64,000 bases of DNA from Colocasia esculenta. Taxonomy: Eukaryota; Streptophyta; Magnoliopsida; Alismatales; Araceae. Under the pieces are notes generated by a model. It saw only the letters and a program-made list of their open reading frames with translations, did no database searches and was not told where the DNA came from. The stretch spans positions 49,317,359 through 49,381,358 of the forward strand of contig CM024766.1 of NCBI GenBank assembly GCA_014218235.1. The letters run 5' to 3'. The position numbers were made by a program, and so were the translations under genes. Positions 24,571 through 36,033 of this stretch are shown in pieces (the first letter of the stretch is position 1; the number at the start of each line of letters is the position of its first letter).

Positions 24571-25041
24571 TCATAAACATAGATTACAAAATGCCTTTGA
24601 ATCCCCATCACTGCCACCTTCGTCACCAACATTATTGAGGAAAGAAAATACTTTCGGTAAAGCTTTGGCAACCATCTTGGATTTCTTCAAAAGATTTTGA
24701 CATTGCTTAAGTTCTCCCTCCAACTGTGCAATGTGGTATTCTAAAGATCGAATGCGCAATTCTTTCTCACAGCAATAATTTGATGATGAAGGCAACACCA
24801 CAAAATGTTTTAGATGATCACACTACATGAAAAAATCACAAGCAACATCCTGTTGACAATAACCAAAGTATTATATCAATGACAAGAAAATAGATTCAAT
24901 TATTTAAAGCCTCATTACATGCACGTAAGAGAATACCTTGCATTTATAATAGTGTCTCTCTGGATTTCTTTCTGTGTGACTTATCTTAACTACCCAATAT
25001 CCATGTCCACTTGGACACCGCATAAGTGGGATGTTTGGCAT
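24571..25041 (-). pseudogene. GRF-type zinc finger + coiled coil, two exons, one stop
   Basis: Exon 1 (25041-24937, 35 codons) reads MRCPSGHGYWVVKISHTE then RNPERHYYKCK. Exon 2 (24849-24571) begins DVACDFFM and continues to a leucine-rich coiled coil (ELRIRSLEYHIAQLEGELKQ). GT/AG signals fit at 24936 and 24850. Across the intron the residues match the GRF zinc finger (C...NP.R..Y.C...C.FF.WCD). A TAG at 24825-24823 stands where the conserved tryptophan belongs, so this copy is disabled. GRF-finger proteins of this size are often linked to plant MULEs, and it lies just downstream of the transposase on the same strand. The family's role (nucleic-acid binding) is general knowledge; nothing more can be said. 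Confidence 0.65.
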
Positions 25042-25123
25042 TTCTACAAATTTACAACATGACAATTCATTAGCAAAAAAAGTTACAATGACATTATGTA
25101 TAAGAAAATGAACAAGTGTTTAC

Positions 25124-26883
25124 CTATTCAGCTATCGGGTTAGAACATGTTTTCCGATTATGGCCAGCTTGTTTGCATCTTGAACAAGTGTACACAATCT
25201 TGTCCACTTCTAATGACTGTTGAGATGGTATTCTATTCTTCTTTCGCCTGCCAGGTCGTTTCTTTGTTAGAGGAGGTCGGATTTCAATATCATCAAATTC
25301 TATTTCTGGTTTATCCATGTCTGACATGGGCTGAATAGTCTCCTCATAACATGTGTGATACATGTCAGAAGTGAAATATAAGGAGCAATAATCCTCTATA
25401 TTTCCCCCTATCTTGTGAACCACCGCACACGCATGTTTGCATGGCAATCTTAAAAGTTGCCATCCTCTACAAGAACAAGTACCATGTTCAATATTTACAA
25501 CGCATGAAGGCCTGCCCACAACCTCAAAAACTTTGCCATCAGAACATATCACAGTAATACCCCTAGAAGCTTCCATTAGTTTCCTCATAGCTTTGTCACC
25601 CATATTGCAGATATGTCTCTCCTTTTATATGTCAAATCCATTATTTGTATGCGAATTTGATCTAGCATAGGCAAAATTGAAAGATTTCTAGCTTCAAGAA
25701 TCCATGCATTGAAAGACTCTGCCGCATTACGATACATCTCTCCATAACGCTCACCCTCAAAGTAAGCATTTGCCCAATAATTAGGATTTGAGTCCCTTGC
25801 CCATTTTTCTGCCTCTTCAGATATTCCACCCATTGTCCTTAATGCAGTCTCATGGTCTTCCATCTTATATGCATATGTTGCCTGATCAAACAATGAGAGC
25901 AATTTTTTTGTTGTTTTACCACGATATTTCCCTGCAATTTGCTTCGAAAAATTTACCTTCAAATGACGCAAGCAATATGTATTATAAGATTCTGGAAAAA
26001 TGTTTGGAATAGCATTTACCAATCCTTTGCATCTATCAGAAATGAATGTAACTCTTCGATTAGTTGACACAACCCTTCTCAGACAAAAAAGAAACCATTC
26101 CCAATTACTCTCATTTCAACATCAACTACAACATAAGCAAGAGGAAATAATTCATTTTCTCCATTCAGAGCAGTGGCAGCGAGAAGAATGCCTTTGTACT
26201 TGTCCTTCAAGAATGTATCATCTAGAAATAGAAGTGGCCTACATCCCCTTTTAAAACCATGAATATTAGCACCAAAAGAAACAAAAAATCGGTTGAAGCG
26301 ACCTTCAGTAGACACATCAAGATCCACAATGCTATTAGCATTAAACCTCTCAATCGCATCTTTATACCAACGTAAACCATCAAAGGAACATCTCTCATCT
26401 CCATGGACCTCTTTTTGAGCAAACTCCTTACCCCACCATGCCTGATAATATGGCACATCCACTCCCTAATCCCTAAAGATATCATTCTTTATGTCTTTAG
26501 GGCGGTATAATGGAGTATCTACAATTTTCTCAGCAATGATAGAACTAATCCATCTCTTTGATGCCCTAGGGTGCTTTTGTGTGCTCAAGTCCCCACCACA
26601 TGTGTGCACATTGTTCAGCTGTTTAATCTCAAAATAAGGCCCCCCCAACTCTAATTGCATGCATGTACCAATTGCAATAAGCAACTCTACATTTCACTAT
26701 CACACGTGTTAAGTCATTCTTAAGGAACATGTAATCAAAACCTCTTGCAATTGCATATTTAGTCAAATCGCCCCGAAAATGTTCAACACTATTGAAGGTT
26801 TGTCCAACTGAGTGTATAATGTCATACCATAGATCAGCCCTCCTCCTCCCTTCTTGAGATGACATACCTTCAAGAGTGGACAA
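25124..26883 (-). pseudogene. MuDR-type (MULE) transposase, three frameshifts and one stop
   Basis: Four overlapping minus-strand frames make up one transposase. In order they hold a MuDR DNA-binding region (EHFRGDLTKYAIARGFDY, KCRV..C, NNVHTC), then VPYYQAWWGKE, then the catalytic core. The core has an aspartate in LLFLDDTF (about 26220), an aspartate in FISDR (about 26040) and a glutamate in NAAESFNAW (about 25720), so the DDE triad is present. A SWIM finger (CSCRGWQLLRLPCKHAC, about 25470-25420) and a CCHC knuckle (CSRCKQAGHNRKTC, about 25180-25140) complete the C terminus. Breaks are a shift at a seven-C run near 26640, a TAG at 26466-26468, a shift near 26120 and a shift near 25605. The element is dead but recent enough to read. 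Confidence 0.9.
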
Positions 26884-26982
26884 CTGGCTATTACTTCCAG
26901 AAGAGTGTACACTCGATAGTCTGCATGAAGATATGACTATTTTAAGTGATTTATTTAAAATAATTGTAACATAAATATTTAT

Positions 26983-27429
26983 TCAAAATAAATACATGGT
27001 GCTTATAAGTTCTTCTTCACCGTGAATGTTTACTTCCACATTCATCACCTTTGCACCAAGATTAATATGCATGTCTACCATCCTGTCGATGTCTTCTCCA
27101 TTTGTAATTCTCATTTTCGAACTAGTAAGCTCAGGTACCACACATTTGAACTCCACCTTATCAATGCAAAGCTTCCACCTATTACACACATCACTGACAA
27201 CCACATCCAATCCTATTCCCCGATACAAGTGGATGACAAATGCCTCATCTTTATAGCTAAAAATACCCAGAATTTTATCCATGTTAGGATGGTTTTTCCC
27301 TCTCATCACAAAATATAGCTGCAAAAAATTCCAGAATTCATGAAGACACATACATTGCAAAGAAAAAACCAACATAAAACAACATCTTCTGAGACTAATC
27401 AATGAATGATGCACAAAAGCCACTGACAC
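26983..27429 (-). pseudogene. Probable 5' exon of the MULE transposase
   Basis: A 148-codon minus-strand frame lies upstream of the transposase body. Its second half (KILGIFSYKDEAFVIHLY then VVVSDVCNRWK, and ITNGEDIDRMVDMHINLGAK) resembles the variable N-terminal region that precedes the DNA-binding part in plant MuDR transposases. The true start is probably the methionine in MRGKNHPNMDK. The join to the next exon is not resolved. Confidence 0.45.
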
Positions 27430-28324
27430 CCCTATAGATTTCAGCCAAAAATTTCACAATACATGAAACACAAGATGGCCGACAACAAGAAATTTGGTGG
27501 ACTTCAGATCTTCGGTATCCTAGGCATACAACTAGTAAAATGCAAATGGCTGGACCAACTAGTGAAAATACCCTTATGAAACACCAATGAGCCCAATTGG
27601 ACAGGACTGAAGTACCATCTCCCACAGTTTAACAAAATCCAAAGCTTTACAATCTAGATCAGACAGTCCCATGGTTACGCGAGAACATTATACCATGCAA
27701 GGCGACTAAGATGGCCCGGTCCGGCAAACCATAACTTAAGTCTAGGTAGAATATGTAGAATGAGATTTGGATCCAACTTAATTAAGCTAACCTTACATGA
27801 CAGCCCAGCAGGCAACAGTAGTCCCCTTCGGACACATCTTGGTCCACATAAGAACAGATAAGGATTGACTGTCAAAACCAAGCCAAGCTTCCTAATTGCT
27901 AGCTCAAACGCATCCAGCCCAACCCACACCTCCCTCCTACTCTCTTCTGTCTTTGTCCTCTCACGCGCACCTCAAAACACCACCACCATCCCGGTGTCCT
28001 GTTAACTAATGGCGTCCACGTATGCATGTTTCAGTTGTTCTTCTGAGCTAGCCCTTCCCCGCCTTCGTCGTTCGTCGTTCATGTCGACGTTGTTGGGCTG
28101 GCCACCTCCCCGCCCAACAAAAACTTGCAAAATTTAGACAACAAAAACCATCTCTACTTCTTCTCCCCTTCCCCGTCCCTTTCTCTTCTCTCTGTTGGCC
28201 ACAGGGAAAAGAAGAAGAGGGGCCGCCCCCACTCTGCGTTCCACGGCCGCCCCTCGCCACCGCAAGGATGAGGATCTAACCCTAAAAAGTTATGGTGAAG
28301 AAAAAAGCAACTTATTGAATAGAC
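27430..28324. other. MULE 5' region without recognisable genes
   Basis: About 0.9 kb lies between the transposase and the GC-rich repeat. Open frames on both strands have no known motifs. It may hold the transposase promoter (reading to the left) or captured sequence. Confidence 0.4.
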
Positions 28325-28540
28325 TCACCGCCGCTCCTCCTTTGCAAATCGCTGGAGATGCGCCGCCCCTCGCCGCCGCTGCCGCTCCTCCTCTGCTACA
28401 CGTTGGAAATGTGGCGCCGCTCGCCGCCGCTCGTCCTCGCTGGAGATGCGCCGCCCCTTGCCGCCGCTCGTCCTCGCTGGAGATGTGCCGCCCCTCGCCG
28501 CCGCTGCTCCTCTGCCACACCTGGAAATGCGACGCCAGCA
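28325..28540. repeat. GC-rich minisatellite (CGCCGCCGCTC... units)
   Basis: Four to five imperfect units of about 45-60 bp share 'cgccgccgctcgtcctcgctggagatg'-type text, in strong compositional contrast to the A/T-rich element around it. Open frames on all six strands are a by-product of GC content. Confidence 0.7.
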
Positions 28541-28792
28541 GATGGGGTTTCCTCTTGCCATTTGCAGAGAACCCCAGCGGCGGTGGTGGAGGACGGTTCC
28601 CTCTTGCCGTCTGCAGCAGAGAACCCCAGCAGATGAGGTTTCCTATTTGCCTTATCGTGAGCAGATTCGTGTGGGTTAGGGTGGGGGTAGTTTTGACATT
28701 AAAGAAAAACTAACCTAACCTATTAACGGAAAGGATCTATAATTAATAAAGTAACAGTCAATAGATCTAAAGTTAATAAATTGAGTCAATGG

Positions 28793-28836
28793 ACCTAAAA
28801 TTAATTAGAATTTTAATTTTGGACCGGAAATTAATT
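28793..28836. repeat. MULE right terminal inverted repeat (core)
   Basis: TGGACCTAAAATTAATT then GGACCGGAAATTAA is the inverted partner of 23671-23714. It abuts repeat D copy 2. Confidence 0.55.
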
Positions 28837-28841
28837 TTCCC

Positions 28842-29631
28842 TTTTTTATCTATTTTGATTGTGAAATATGTTCAACCGTAATTGAGTTGTGAGATGAATC
28901 TAAGGGCCAATTAACTGAAGGAATATAACCGATAACTTTCTATCAAATATAAAATATAAATGAGAAAGTCAAAAATTGGTATATTATATTTTTAATTAAA
29001 AATAATTAAAAAAAAACTGAAACCAAACACCCGGATAAGATAGTTCGGCTGCCAAGAGAGACTTTGTATATCTTGCTTGAGATGAGAATATTACGGAGTG
29101 TTTTTTAAGTTGCCACGTTTCTCTTCCCACGTCGCTTGGTTTGGAGCTACTTCTGTGTGTTGCCGCGAAGATGTCCCGGCCGCCGGGGATGCCACATTTT
29201 GGAGGACTGTTTCCTGGAGCGGTGGGAACGGGGCGCAACGCATGCTCGGTGTATGGGACGTCACCCTTTACGTAATCGCTTGTGACTTCCCTCAAGTTTA
29301 CCGGTGCTGGTCCTCGGCAGAATCGGTTCCTTCCTAGTTGATACGGTTTGAGAGAATTAATAAAGTTTTTTTTAGGGGGGAAGGGGGGGGGTTTCTTAGT
29401 TTTTGACCTTCGAATTCTTTGTAATTAAGATTTACTCCCCACAATTCATGTATTTGTTGTTAAACTTTTGAAATCTCTTGATTCTTAGTAAAAAAAATCC
29501 ATCCAGTTAATGATCGTTAAAAAAAAAATGAACATTTGGAGAAATATTTCTTTTTCGTCTACTGTAACACTCCTTATATCCAAATTACTCTTTCCTCTCT
29601 CTACATCTCCATCTCCCCCTCCGATGACTAC
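28842..29631. repeat. Direct repeat D, copy 2
   Basis: 790 bp matches 22817-23617 in the same orientation. It begins directly at the MULE right end and stops at gatgactac, the same point as copy 1. Small open frames present in both copies show no known motif. Confidence 0.9.
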
Positions 29632-29752
29632 GTACCCCTACCAGACCTTGGAGATCTGCTTCTCTGTTGGGTCTAGAGCAAACCAAAGGCAGCCATCAGG
29701 GAGTATGTTGCTCAGGTACCCAGAGTCACAATCGGTGCCAGAGAAAAGAAAG

Positions 29753-32062
29753 GGGTTTTCTTTTAAAATAGCACGGTTTGAAAACATTTTTAGGAGATTA
29801 GCAGACTAAAAAGAAAAATTCGTAATCTAACACACTTTTGACCGTGGACTGTAAAAAAAATTTAAAAAAATAGAAAGTGGGAAGCGCGCTGTACGACTTG
29901 CAACTGGAAAGGTTGAAAGTCGGCCAATGCTTTGGCCGACTTGCTACCTGGGAGGTTTTTTTTTTTTTTTACTTTTTTTTTCACATGTAATTAATACATT
30001 TAAAATATTTAAATGGAGTCTAATTAAGATGAAATTTAAAATATAAGTTAATTAAGAGATGATATAAATTATAATAATTTTAGTTTAATTTTTTAAATTA
30101 ATTTTTTATCAAGTAAAAATTATTTCAAAAATTATTAAATCAACATAATCTCAACATTTAAAGATCTAAATGATGTCTATTTGAGATGAAATTTCAAACA
30201 TAAGTTAATTAAAAGATGATACAAATTATAGTAATTTTAGTTTAATTTTTTAAATTAATTTTTTGTCAAGTAAAAATTGTCCCAAAAAATATTAGGTCGA
30301 CTTAATCTCAACATCTATGTATCAATAACTCCTGATATTTATATGTTTAGAATCAGTATATTATTCTAGTAATTATGATGACTTTATTTTTAGAACTAAA
30401 TGTCGTTATGCTGAAGTGCACAGAGAGTTCGTCGTACTGCGACAAACTTTGTGTGCACTTTAGTGGTCTAAATGATGTCTAATTAAGATGAAATTTAAAA
30501 CATAAGATGTCTAAAGGCTCGGATATAATTTCTATTGCTCATCCCTATCTTCTCAACATTTTTTTTCAAGTGACAATGAAGATTGAACATAGTGGGCAGG
30601 ATTGTGCTCCGAGAGACCCTCTACTTATTGTAATAAAGTTTAGTTAGCCATGTCATGTTTAGTATGTCCTAGATGTTCTAATAAGTTTTGTTTAAATAAT
30701 TTTTCATATACCTCGAAACTCTTTGGCATTATGCGAACTTATATATTGTAATAAATATTTCGTTAGTTATTGATTCTTAACATAAAATATTAGGAGTTAT
30801 TGATGCATAGATGTTGAGATTAAGTCAACCTAATGATTTTTGGGACCATTTTTACTTGACAAAAAACCAATTTAAAAAAAAAAAAACCTCCCAGGTAGCA
30901 AGTCGGCCAATGCTTTTTAAATTGGTTTTTTGTCAAGTAAAAATGGTCCCAAAAATCATTAGGTCGACTTAATCTCAACATCTATGCATCAATAACTCCT
31001 AATATTTTATGTTAAGAATCAATAACTAACGAAATATTTATTACAATATATAAGTTCGCATAATGCCAAAGAGTTTCGAGGTATATGAAAAATTATTTAA
31101 ACAAAACTTATTAGAACATCTAGGACATACTAAACATGACATGGCTAACTAAACTTTATTACAATAAGTAGAGGGTCTCTCGGCGCACAACCCTGCCCAC
31201 TATGTTCAATCTTGATTGTCACTTGAAAAAAATGTTGAGAAGATAGGGATGAGCAATAGAAATTATATCCGGGCCTTTAGACATCTTATGTTTTAAATTT
31301 TATCTTAATTAGACATCATTTAGACCACTAAAGTGCACACAAAGTTTGTCGCAGTACGGCGAACTCTCTGTGCACTTCAGTATGACGACATTTAGTTCTA
31401 AAAATAAAGTCATCATAATTACTAGAATAATATACTGATTCTAAACATATAAATATCAGGAGTTATTGATACATAGATGTTGAGATTAAGTCGACCTAAT
31501 ATTTTTTGGGATAATTTTTACTTGACAAAAAATTAATTTATAAAATTAAACTAAAATTACTATAATTTGTATCATCTTTCAATTAACTTATGTTTGAAAT
31601 TTCATCTCAAATAGACATCATTTAGATCTTTAAATGTTGAGATTATGTTGATTTAATAATTTTTGAAATAATTTTTACTTGATAAAAAATTAATTAAAAA
31701 AATTAAACTAAAATTATTATAATTTATATCATCTCTTAATTAACTTATATTTTAAATTTCATCTTAATTAGACTCCATTTAAACATTTTAAATGTATTAA
31801 TTACATGTGAAAAAAAAGTAAAAAAAAAAAAAACCTCCCAGGTAGCAAGTCGGCCAATGCTTTGCCGACTTGCAAGTCGGCAAAGCATTGGCCGACTTGC
31901 AACCTTTCCAGTTGCAAGTCGTACAGCGTGCTTCTCACTTTCTATTTTTTAAATTTTTTTTTACAATCCACGGTCAAAAGTGTGTTAGATTACGAATTTT
32001 TCTTTTTAGTCTGCTATTGTCCTAAAAATATTTTCAAACCGTGCTATTTTAAAAGAAAACCC
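29753..32062. repeat. 2.3-kb near-perfect palindrome (foldback structure)
   Basis: The left arm 29753-30877 is the inverse of the right arm 30915-32062, with a 37-bp spacer. Outer ends read GGGTTTTCTTTTAAAATAGC on the left and its complement on the right. The arms match almost base for base; the clearest difference is a ~26-bp internal expansion of CAAGTCGGC text in the right arm near 31870-31895. The spacer repeats a motif (CCTCCCAGGTAGCAAGTCGG) that also occurs once in each arm. Inside each arm are ~165-bp diverged tandem units (about 30003-30172 and 30173-30325). No coding frame of note. A transcript through it would fold into a hairpin over 1 kb long. Confidence 0.93.
30414..30460. repeat. 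Short hairpin within the palindrome arm
   Basis: AAGTGCACAGAGAGTT and AACTTTGTGTGCACTT flank a small loop, giving a 47-bp imperfect hairpin. A mirrored copy lies at 31331-31377. Confidence 0.6.
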
Positions 32063-32299
32063 AAAAAAAGTCATCCACGGCCTTTGGCTCTAAGAGCCCT
32101 GGAGCAGGTGGCACAATCTTCTTGGTAGACGAAGTGGTGGTCGGCTCCGACGAGGAGTGGGTCGTGGTGGCCCTCTCAACCCGATGGCCGTAGGGGGGAG
32201 ATCGCCACAGATGATGGCGTTGTGGCCAATTGTGGCGGCAGTTTAAGGGGTGCGTGGGTAGGGAAGAGCGTGGGTAGGGAAGAGCGTGAGGAGGGAGAA

Positions 32300-32490
32300 A
32301 AGGAAGGTGGTGGAATCGGCATAGATGAAGTTGGTCTTGGCCTGGAAGCCTTTCATGATTAGGTAGTGCGGTTGTAGGTGAGGACAGCCACCTGGGCGGT
32401 GTTGAAGATACCCAACTAGGGCTAGTCCTTTGTGGAGGGGTCCCTTATCTCCATCACATACCTTCCCATCTCCACCTTCGTCAGAGGAGG
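32300..32490 (-). pseudogene. AP2/ERF DNA-binding domain remnant
   Basis: The minus strand encodes MGRYVMEIRDPSTKD, two stops, then LGIFNTAQVAVLTYNR and, after a further break, MKGFQAKTNFIYAD. This follows the AP2/ERF domain order (WGRYAAEIRDP, WLGTFDTAEEAALAYD, RG..AKTNF), with the AKTNF.Y ending common in ERF proteins. The parts are in different frames and include at least three stops, so it is a pseudogene or a fragment moved by a transposon. A longer open frame over 32243-32863 mixes these frames and is not a real protein. Confidence 0.7.
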
Positions 32491-33085
32491 ATCCACTGAG
32501 AAATGAAAATTGGTTCTTTTTCCTTCTATGATCATCTCTCTGTAGAGTGATGAATGGGAAGGAGGCTCTGGCTGTAATTCTTACTTGTTTGCCATTGTTC
32601 CAGACGAGAAAGTCCCTGCCATTGCTAGAGAAGAGTGCCCTCAGTATTTGGTTCTCGCTGCCATCGATCCCCACCATCTCTTCCTCTTTCCCTCTTTCTC
32701 TTATAGCCTCTCTGATCTTCGTGTGTAGAAGAAGAGAATGAGACGAGGAGGGTTGGAGGTGCCTTGGGTGCAGCAGAGGTGGAGGCCAGCATTCGCCTGA
32801 AGGGGGAGGTGATGGCAGGTGGGGAAGGCGGCGGTTTGGAGGTGGGAGAGGGATGGGATTCATAAAAGGACGACATTAGCGTCATTTCCAACTTGAAGTG
32901 AAGCTAAACCATAGTTAGGTTAGTGTAACCAGTCTTTCCTCATGGATTTAGGAAGCTTGTTTGTTTATGTAACGACAGAGATTTCAAGGGTTTGTTAATA
33001 AGTAGATAGATTGTGGAGACTGAATCCTAATTACAAAAGAATTCTAGGGGAAACTAAAAATCATTTTTTTTACATAGCACATATA

Positions 33086-35113
33086 TGTAACGTCCCGTTG
33101 TGAAATATCGGAGCGATAAACAGTTCTATAAATAGTATAGCATAGAGCGAGAAATAGACATCAAACCATTGCACATATATTGAAATAATGCCAAATGAAC
33201 CATCTTTGTTGATAATTCCACTAATTCTATTACATTCACTAATGTAGAGCCATAACTATGGGCCCAGAGTACTTTATTCAAATAAAAATAACTACTAACT
33301 ATCTACTAAGATGATTGGTTGTCGAAACGTCAGGTCACTTCTACACTTGCTCATCCCCATCCTCGTGCGTGTGGTAGTCCCCATCAGACTCACCTGAAAC
33401 ACATATAACCAATAGCGCAGGATGAGTGATAACGTTCATTAGGACTTAATATCTCATGAAACAGACATGTTTGAAGTGATTAATGTCTTGTAAAGTAAGG
33501 TAACCAGAGAGAACAATCAAGTATAGTCACGTGGGTAATGTCACATGATAGCAAGAGAATGATAGTACTTTTCACAAGAAATAGCACAACTAGCACGATA
33601 ATGGATTGGCCATATAACGACATAGCATGTATGGTTGCACAAAAGTGCACTAGTCACGATAGCACGTTGGTTGATCTTCTTGTCAACCGAGAGAACATAG
33701 TATTTGAATTGATTGTCATAGATTAATCTTGATAGTATAGTACTTGGATGTTATGCCATACACCCTGATCATTAAAACTCCCATGGGCACTAGCACTTTT
33801 CGGGCGCACCTCCCAGGACTAGATCGGGCCCTTATAATGTTGCCTGGCATTGATCATGTTTTATCTTAGATAATCAATAGATGGCCAAATAGAGTACCAA
33901 GAATAGATGAAAGTAATTGAAGAATAGATGAGTGTATAGAGAGAATGTGAATAGATAAGAGGATAGAGAACGTAGATAAGAACGAGGGTCATATTCGTAA
34001 AACAACGATAAATAGATGATAGTAACAGTTGCACAACACACACGATCGTGTGCCGGCAGTTTGGTGGAAGTCACTAACCACCCAATAGCTGTGCTACGAA
34101 CACAGGCCAGAGGTCCAGCGGGATCTCAAGGTAAGAGAGAGCAATCTAAGGCCGTTGGATCATGCTGATCCCTAAAGGTAAAATGTATATTGATGGTACA
34201 ACCTGCTCGTTGGTAATGGACATCTGCCAAAGCCAAGGAGTCTTACGGAGGCCTTGACAAGGAGTTCCTGGTCCAGTCAGGAGTATTCCCAACGAAGAGG
34301 TCATCTAAGCCAAGATAAAGTGTGTATAGAAATGTTTGTCCATCTTGTCTTGAGTGCTCGCGACATATATATTATTGAGTAATTTATGTAAGGTCTCATG
34401 ACAAAAATTCATATATAGTGTGTGCATGTGGTGGAGAATCAATGATAGCATAAGAGAGTTGTGCACACATATTTTAATTAATAAAACAACATGAATATTA
34501 TCCAAAAATATATTATCATGACGTTTTATTCATAATAGTTCATTATAGAGTTTAAACCATGATTGTAAAACTTGATTATCAAGATTTACATGAAAATTAG
34601 GGTTTCTGAACACACAGTGAATCACGACGTAGGTACCTGTCACATTCAAATCGCGATGGGTAGGGCTGTCTTGTTCAGTGGAAACAGTTCAGATCAATCG
34701 ATTGATGCACCAAAATGCGACGGGACGACCTGTCGCGATCAAGGCGATCGGTCCATAAACGCGACGTCGAGGTCTGTCGCGTTCAGGGCTATCGGTATGA
34801 GCAGGAGAATCGCGATGTAGTGGACCATCATGTTCAAGACTTGACACTATCTACTGTCATGACCAGGTGAGAATGCGACTAGTTAGGCCGTCGCGTTCTC
34901 AGAGACCCAGCCCGAACCCAAAAAGTGCACTAGTTCACCTTGGGTTAGCTGTCCAGTTTTCAAGGACTTGACATAGGGGTCTTTAAAATTCAATATTAAA
35001 TCGTATACATGATGAAAAATCACGAAATCAATTTTAAATGAAACTAGACTTGTAGAGCGATCAACAGTAAAGAGTAAATAAACTTCTATTATGGTTTGAT
35101 CATGCTATGAACA
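33086..35113 (-). repeat. Truncated Tekay LTR, minus strand
   Basis: It begins TGTAACGTCCC and is related, in reverse, to the 3' two thirds of the LTR at 13237-16226 (matching blocks include 'atatcggagcg', 'agacatcaaaccattgcac' and the cgggcgcacctcccagga block). It is cut at 35113 by later insertions and its U3 end was not found. A CG-rich motif cluster (GTCGCG variants) lies at 34620-34910. Confidence 0.75.
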
Positions 35114-35948
35114 TGCCGTCCTGTTGGATCGGTGATAGTAGAGTTTTTCACCAAGAGGGGGGGGGGGGTGAATAGGTGTTTTTTTCCATCGCGGAAGCTA
35201 ATTTATCAATTACTTAAGAGCACACATTAGTTAGGTTAGTCAAACCACAAAGGACACACAAGTTTTATCCTAGTTCGGACCTTCCTTCCAATGGAAGTCC
35301 TACGTCCAGTCCCTAAGCCAAGCTTAGGATTTCACTATATTTTTAAGGATGCAACACTCAGATACTTACCGGTCTTCCCTTTTACACAAGGGGGAAAATA
35401 AGTAGCTAGCTACAACTAGCCTTAAACAAAGGGGAACAGACCACTAAGACTACCTTGGCCTTCCCTCTTCCAGAGGGGTACACGCCCTGCTCAGCAGGTC
35501 TTCCCTTTCTAAAGGGGTGCACTTACTTTTGATAAGCTCCTTGTATGGAGGACTGGACCTCATAAGGACTCCAGACTAGAAGAATAAGAAGGAGAGATTT
35601 GGTCTGAAGAATAACTTTTTGAGTCTAAGAAGAGAACCTTTTACAAGGTGAAATTTGAACATTTGCTTCATTGCATGCACAGACAAGACTTCAACGCAGC
35701 GTCCATGCAATGTCTATGGAGAGGAAGCTTGATGTAGCACACTTGCACCTTTTTCACCTCTTCTCGAGTATGTGCTTGTCTCTCTCTTTTGCTTTCTTGT
35801 GTGTGGCTTGTTATCTCCCACGCTGATGTATATCTGCTTCTTCTGACTGTCATTATATTTATAGGTTTCATCTTTGTAGCCGTTGCTTGAACTGTTTGAT
35901 TCTATCCCTTGGAGAGATAGTCGTTGCTTAATCTATTTGAATCTACCC

Positions 35949-35950
<2 letters not shown>

Positions 35951-36030
<80 letters not shown>
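35951..36030. repeat. (GA)40 microsatellite
   Basis: Eighty bases of uninterrupted GA lie inside the copia LTR. The open frames across it (Arg-Glu or Ser-Leu repeats) are artefacts. Confidence 0.98.

Positions 36031-36033
<3 letters not shown>

Larger units (their letters stand above)
23640..28841 (-). mobile_element. Decayed MuDR/Mutator-like element (MULE)
   Basis: The region between the two D repeats holds a MuDR-type transposase pseudogene, a GRF-finger frame and terminal inverted sequences. Near the left end the text TTAATTTCCGGTCC followed by AATTAATTTTAGGTCCA (about 23671-23714) recurs inverted near the right end (about 28793-28836). The exact ends and a 9-bp target duplication could not be fixed, partly because the ends are degenerate. 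Confidence 0.65.

Noticed and set aside
28195..28713. 172-residue plus-strand frame rich in Ala/Pro/Arg
   Set aside because: Arises from the GC-rich minisatellite; several overlapping frames are equally open.
22817..29631. The D repeats as LTRs of a 6.8-kb element
   Set aside because: Ends are not TG/CA, no primer site or purine tract is present, and the contents are a DNA transposon.
32243..32863. 206-residue minus-strand protein
   Set aside because: Its frame differs from that of the AP2/ERF matches on both sides of the break; it is an accidental open frame over a pseudogene.
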